Assembly (NCBI GenBank): GCA_021734325.1
Contig: JAIPJF010000019.1
Coordinates: forward strand, 1 to 64,000
Source: Fidelibacterota bacterium
GTDB lineage: Bacteria; Fidelibacterota; UBA8477; JABMPR01
Length of the DNA stretch: 64,000 nt
Direction: 5' to 3'
Shown here: in pieces, positions 62,010 through 64,000 of the stretch
How the letters are laid out: every line of letters begins with the position of its first letter
How positions within the stretch are numbered: position 1 is the stretch's first letter
Translations under genes and position numbers: made by a program
The notes under the pieces: model-generated
Seen by the model: only the letters and a program-made list of their open reading frames with translations
The model's database searches: none
What the model was told of the DNA's origin: nothing

Positions 62010-62798
62010 ATGACAGGTATTGATACTGAATTATATCCCAAAGCAGAATCCAGGCATAGTCAGCAAAGTGGCGCTTTTAAAAAGGCCAAGAGAGCTCTCC
62101 TTGATGAGCGTGTCAGTGGTCTCACAGGAGCTTTTCTGGCGCTTTTTATTCTGGGGCATCTGATACTGGAGAGTAGTATCCTGGTGAGTGCACAATTGTA
62201 TGAGGATGTGGCATATTTTATGGAGCATACGGTTCCGATGGCACAACCTCTGATCTTTCTGGTCACCATTGTCTTTTTTGTACATTTTGTATGGGCTGGC
62301 CGGAAAATTCCTGGAAAATTACGGGATCGCAAAAAAATGCTGGAACTTGGGAAAAAGTTAAAAGCCTCACGGAAAGGCTGGCAGCAGGATCCAAATTCAG
62401 ACATCCATTTGCGGAAACACTTCGAAACGACATTATGGATCTGGCAGGTACGTACCGCCATGATCGTTTTGGCGACTGGTGCGTTTCACCTCTTTCTGGT
62501 CATGTGGAATATTTTTACCGACATGGGTGTGGATGGTCAGACTGTTGGTCTGACTGCAGATGTGGCCACATCCAGGGTTGAGAGTGGCTTATGGATTCTA
62601 TATGCTGTACTCATGATCTCCGTTGTAGCTCACATGGCCATCGGTGTTTATCGCCTGATAGTCAAGTGGTTTGCTGACACATGGTTTGTGAGGAATTACG
62701 CGAAAGCATTGTATTATTTTCTGTTTTGGTTCTATACGATTTTAGGGACAGCTACAGTGATTGCTATGGCCGGTCCTTTGGAAGGGATTCTCTCATGA
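62010..62798 (+). CDS. frdC: Fumarate reductase / succinate dehydrogenase di-heme cytochrome b (FrdC, Wolinella type)
   Basis: This 262-residue membrane anchor binds two hemes b and passes electrons between menaquinol and the FrdAB subunits. It aligns along its length with the Wolinella succinogenes FrdC pattern: [49 protein letters not shown] and [14 protein letters not shown]. The four axial heme ligands fall at His50, His92, His160 and His208. Its stop overlaps the frdA start (ATGA). Direction of the reaction (fumarate reduction or succinate oxidation) cannot be decided from sequence. Confidence 0.9.
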   Translation: MTGIDTELYPKAESRHSQQSGAFKKAKRALLDERVSGLTGAFLALFILGHLILESSILVSAQLYEDVAYFMEHTVPMAQPLIFLVTIVFFVHFVWAGRKIPGKLRDRKKMLELGKKLKASRKGWQQDPNSDIHLRKHFETTLWIWQVRTAMIVLATGAFHLFLVMWNIFTDMGVDGQTVGLTADVATSRVESGLWILYAVLMISVVAHMAIGVYRLIVKWFADTWFVRNYAKALYYFLFWFYTILGTATVIAMAGPLEGILS

Positions 62799-64000
62799 AG
62801 ATCATAAGCACTGAAGTTCTGGTAATTGGTGCCGGTCTGGCAGGTGAACGGGCTGCGATTGCCAGTGCACAGGCTGGGCTTGATGTGACCATGCTGTCTC
62901 TGGTCCCCCCGCGGAGAAGTCACTCTGCCGCCGCCCAGGGTGGTATGCAGGCTTCCCTAGGGAACTCAGTCAAAGGTGAAGGGGATAACCCAACAATCCA
63001 TTGGCTGGATACTGTAAAAGGTTCTGACTGGGGCGCTGACCAGGAAGTTGCCCGCATATTTGCTGATAATGCCCCCATTGCCATGCGTGAAATGGCACAT
63101 TTTGGGGTCCCCTGGAACCGCGTCGAAGGCGGTCCTCGGGAAGTCTATATCAAAGGCAAGAAAACAACGATTGTTGAAGATCATGCAAAAGAAGGTCTGA
63201 TCACCGCTCGTGATTTTGGCGGGACCGCCAAATGGCGAACCTGCTACACGGCAGATGGTACAGGGCACACAGTTCTTTATGCCATGGATAATTTAGCCGT
63301 CCAGCTGGATATCACCATTCATGACAGAATGGAGGCCATAAGTCTCATTCATGAACATGGTGTGTGTATTGGTGCCATTGTTCGCTCCCTGCGGGATGGT
63401 GAAATTGTAGCCTATCTGGCAAAGGCTACTGCCATTGCCACCGGTGGTTATGGTCGTCTGTATGGCGAATCCACCAATGCAATTATCAATGAAGGAACAG
63501 GATCCTGGCTTGCTCTGCAAACGGGTTTGGTCCCTCTAGGGAACATGGAGGCGGTTCAATTTCACCCAACCGGTATCGTTCCCACAGACATTCTGGTAAC
63601 AGAAGGGTGTCGTGGAGATGGTGGGCTATTACTGGATGTTGACGAATATCGATTCATGCCTGAATATGAACCCGAAAAACAAGAATTAGCCTCCCGGGAT
63701 GTTGTCTCCAGAAGAATGAAACAGCACATGCTCAAGGGTAAGGGTGTCAAATCCTCCTATGGAGAACATCTCTGGTTGGATCTTCGGCATCTGGGTGAGG
63801 AACACCTTACCACAAAATTGCGCGAAGTTTATGATATTTGTATGTATTTCATTGGTGTCAATCCAATCAAGGAATTAATCCCTGTTAGACCCACCCAGCA
63901 TTATTCCATGGGTGGAATTCGTGTGAACAAAGATGGTCATGCCTACGGCCTCAAAGGTCTTTTTGCCCTGGGTGAAGTAGCCAACTGGGACATGCATGGC
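62795..64000 (+). CDS. frdA: Fumarate reductase flavoprotein subunit, 3' end beyond the window
   Basis: The first 402 residues are present; the family length is about 650. The [13 protein letters not shown] motif is at residues 12-21. The flavinylated His43 is in [14 protein letters not shown], followed by [52 protein letters not shown] and QHYSMGGIR. It catalyses fumarate/succinate interconversion at the membrane with FrdC and, presumably, an frdB product encoded after the window. The gene order C-A is that of the Wolinella operon. Confidence 0.95.
   Translation, partial: MKIISTEVLVIGAGLAGERAAIASAQAGLDVTMLSLVPPRRSHSAAAQGGMQASLGNSVKGEGDNPTIHWLDTVKGSDWGADQEVARIFADNAPIAMREMAHFGVPWNRVEGGPREVYIKGKKTTIVEDHAKEGLITARDFGGTAKWRTCYTADGTGHTVLYAMDNLAVQLDITIHDRMEAISLIHEHGVCIGAIVRSLRDGEIVAYLAKATAIATGGYGRLYGESTNAIINEGTGSWLALQTGLVPLGNMEAVQFHPTGIVPTDILVTEGCRGDGGLLLDVDEYRFMPEYEPEKQELASRDVVSRRMKQHMLKGKGVKSSYGEHLWLDLRHLGEEHLTTKLREVYDICMYFIGVNPIKELIPVRPTQHYSMGGIRVNKDGHAYGLKGLFALGEVANWDMHG

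Overview
The window is a gene-dense, medium-GC stretch of a Gram-negative bacterial chromosome. Lipoprotein signals, TolC, DegP and several probable outer-membrane beta-barrels indicate an outer membrane. The gene repertoire (DUF5916 protein, choice-of-anchor-V-type secreted protein, Wolinella-type quinol:fumarate reductase, NfnAB, pyruvate phosphate dikinase, LytR_C/RsfS/ArgS cluster) suggests a member of the FCB group, most like Marinimicrobia or Calditrichota. That placement is inferred from gene content only.

Layout. 1-900: one intact tRNA-Phe flanked by decayed tRNA-Phe-like copies that are interrupted by palindromic inserts. 0.9-5.3 kb: a secreted peptidase, rlmN, a purine nucleoside phosphorylase and a PDZ/barrel protein. 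5.5-8.7 kb: a DUF4390-NtrY-NtrX-like signalling operon. 8.7-14.5 kb: a large DUF5916 protein, a SnoaL-like protein, then nfnA-nfnB-ferritin. 14.6-20.9 kb (minus): a seven-gene operon of cysteine desulfurase, mnmA, GlmU-like nucleotidyltransferase, a small exported protein, LytR_C, rsfS and argS. 21-26.4 kb: mgtE, a glycosyltransferase, DUF3108, a cNMP-binding protein and an AI-2E family transporter. 26.4-33.2 kb: mostly minus-strand envelope proteins, a phosphoesterase, a glycosyltransferase and a nucleosidase. 33.4-42.8 kb: ppdK, a cNMP-sensing histidine kinase, yaaA, a DegP protease, an alpha/beta hydrolase and a CCA-adding enzyme. 43-44.7 kb: a large unrecognised acidic protein. 45-55.7 kb: a GntR/YtrA-controlled ABC exporter followed by a TolC/MacA/MacB-like efflux operon. 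55.7-61.4 kb: proS and three envelope or membrane proteins. 61.4-64 kb: a repeat-rich gap, then frdC and frdA, the latter cut by the window end.

Metabolism. NfnAB (electron bifurcation between NADH, ferredoxin and NADP), PPDK and a di-heme fumarate reductase together fit a redox economy built on ferredoxin and menaquinone, probably anaerobic or facultative. The encoded tRNA lacks CCA, which matches the presence of a CCA-adding enzyme in the same window.

Most notable. (1) The tRNA-Phe-derived array at 141-727: two copies carry 61-nt inserts at exactly the same T-loop position. (2) A GxxExxY (PD-(D/E)XK-like) gene bounded by 23-nt imperfect inverted repeats, sitting inside the MacB-like efflux operon between the ATPase and its permeases. 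Several short intergenic repeat families of a type I recall as widespread in bacteria also occur at 44.9 kb and 61.5 kb. I saw no CRISPR array, rRNA or transposase gene.
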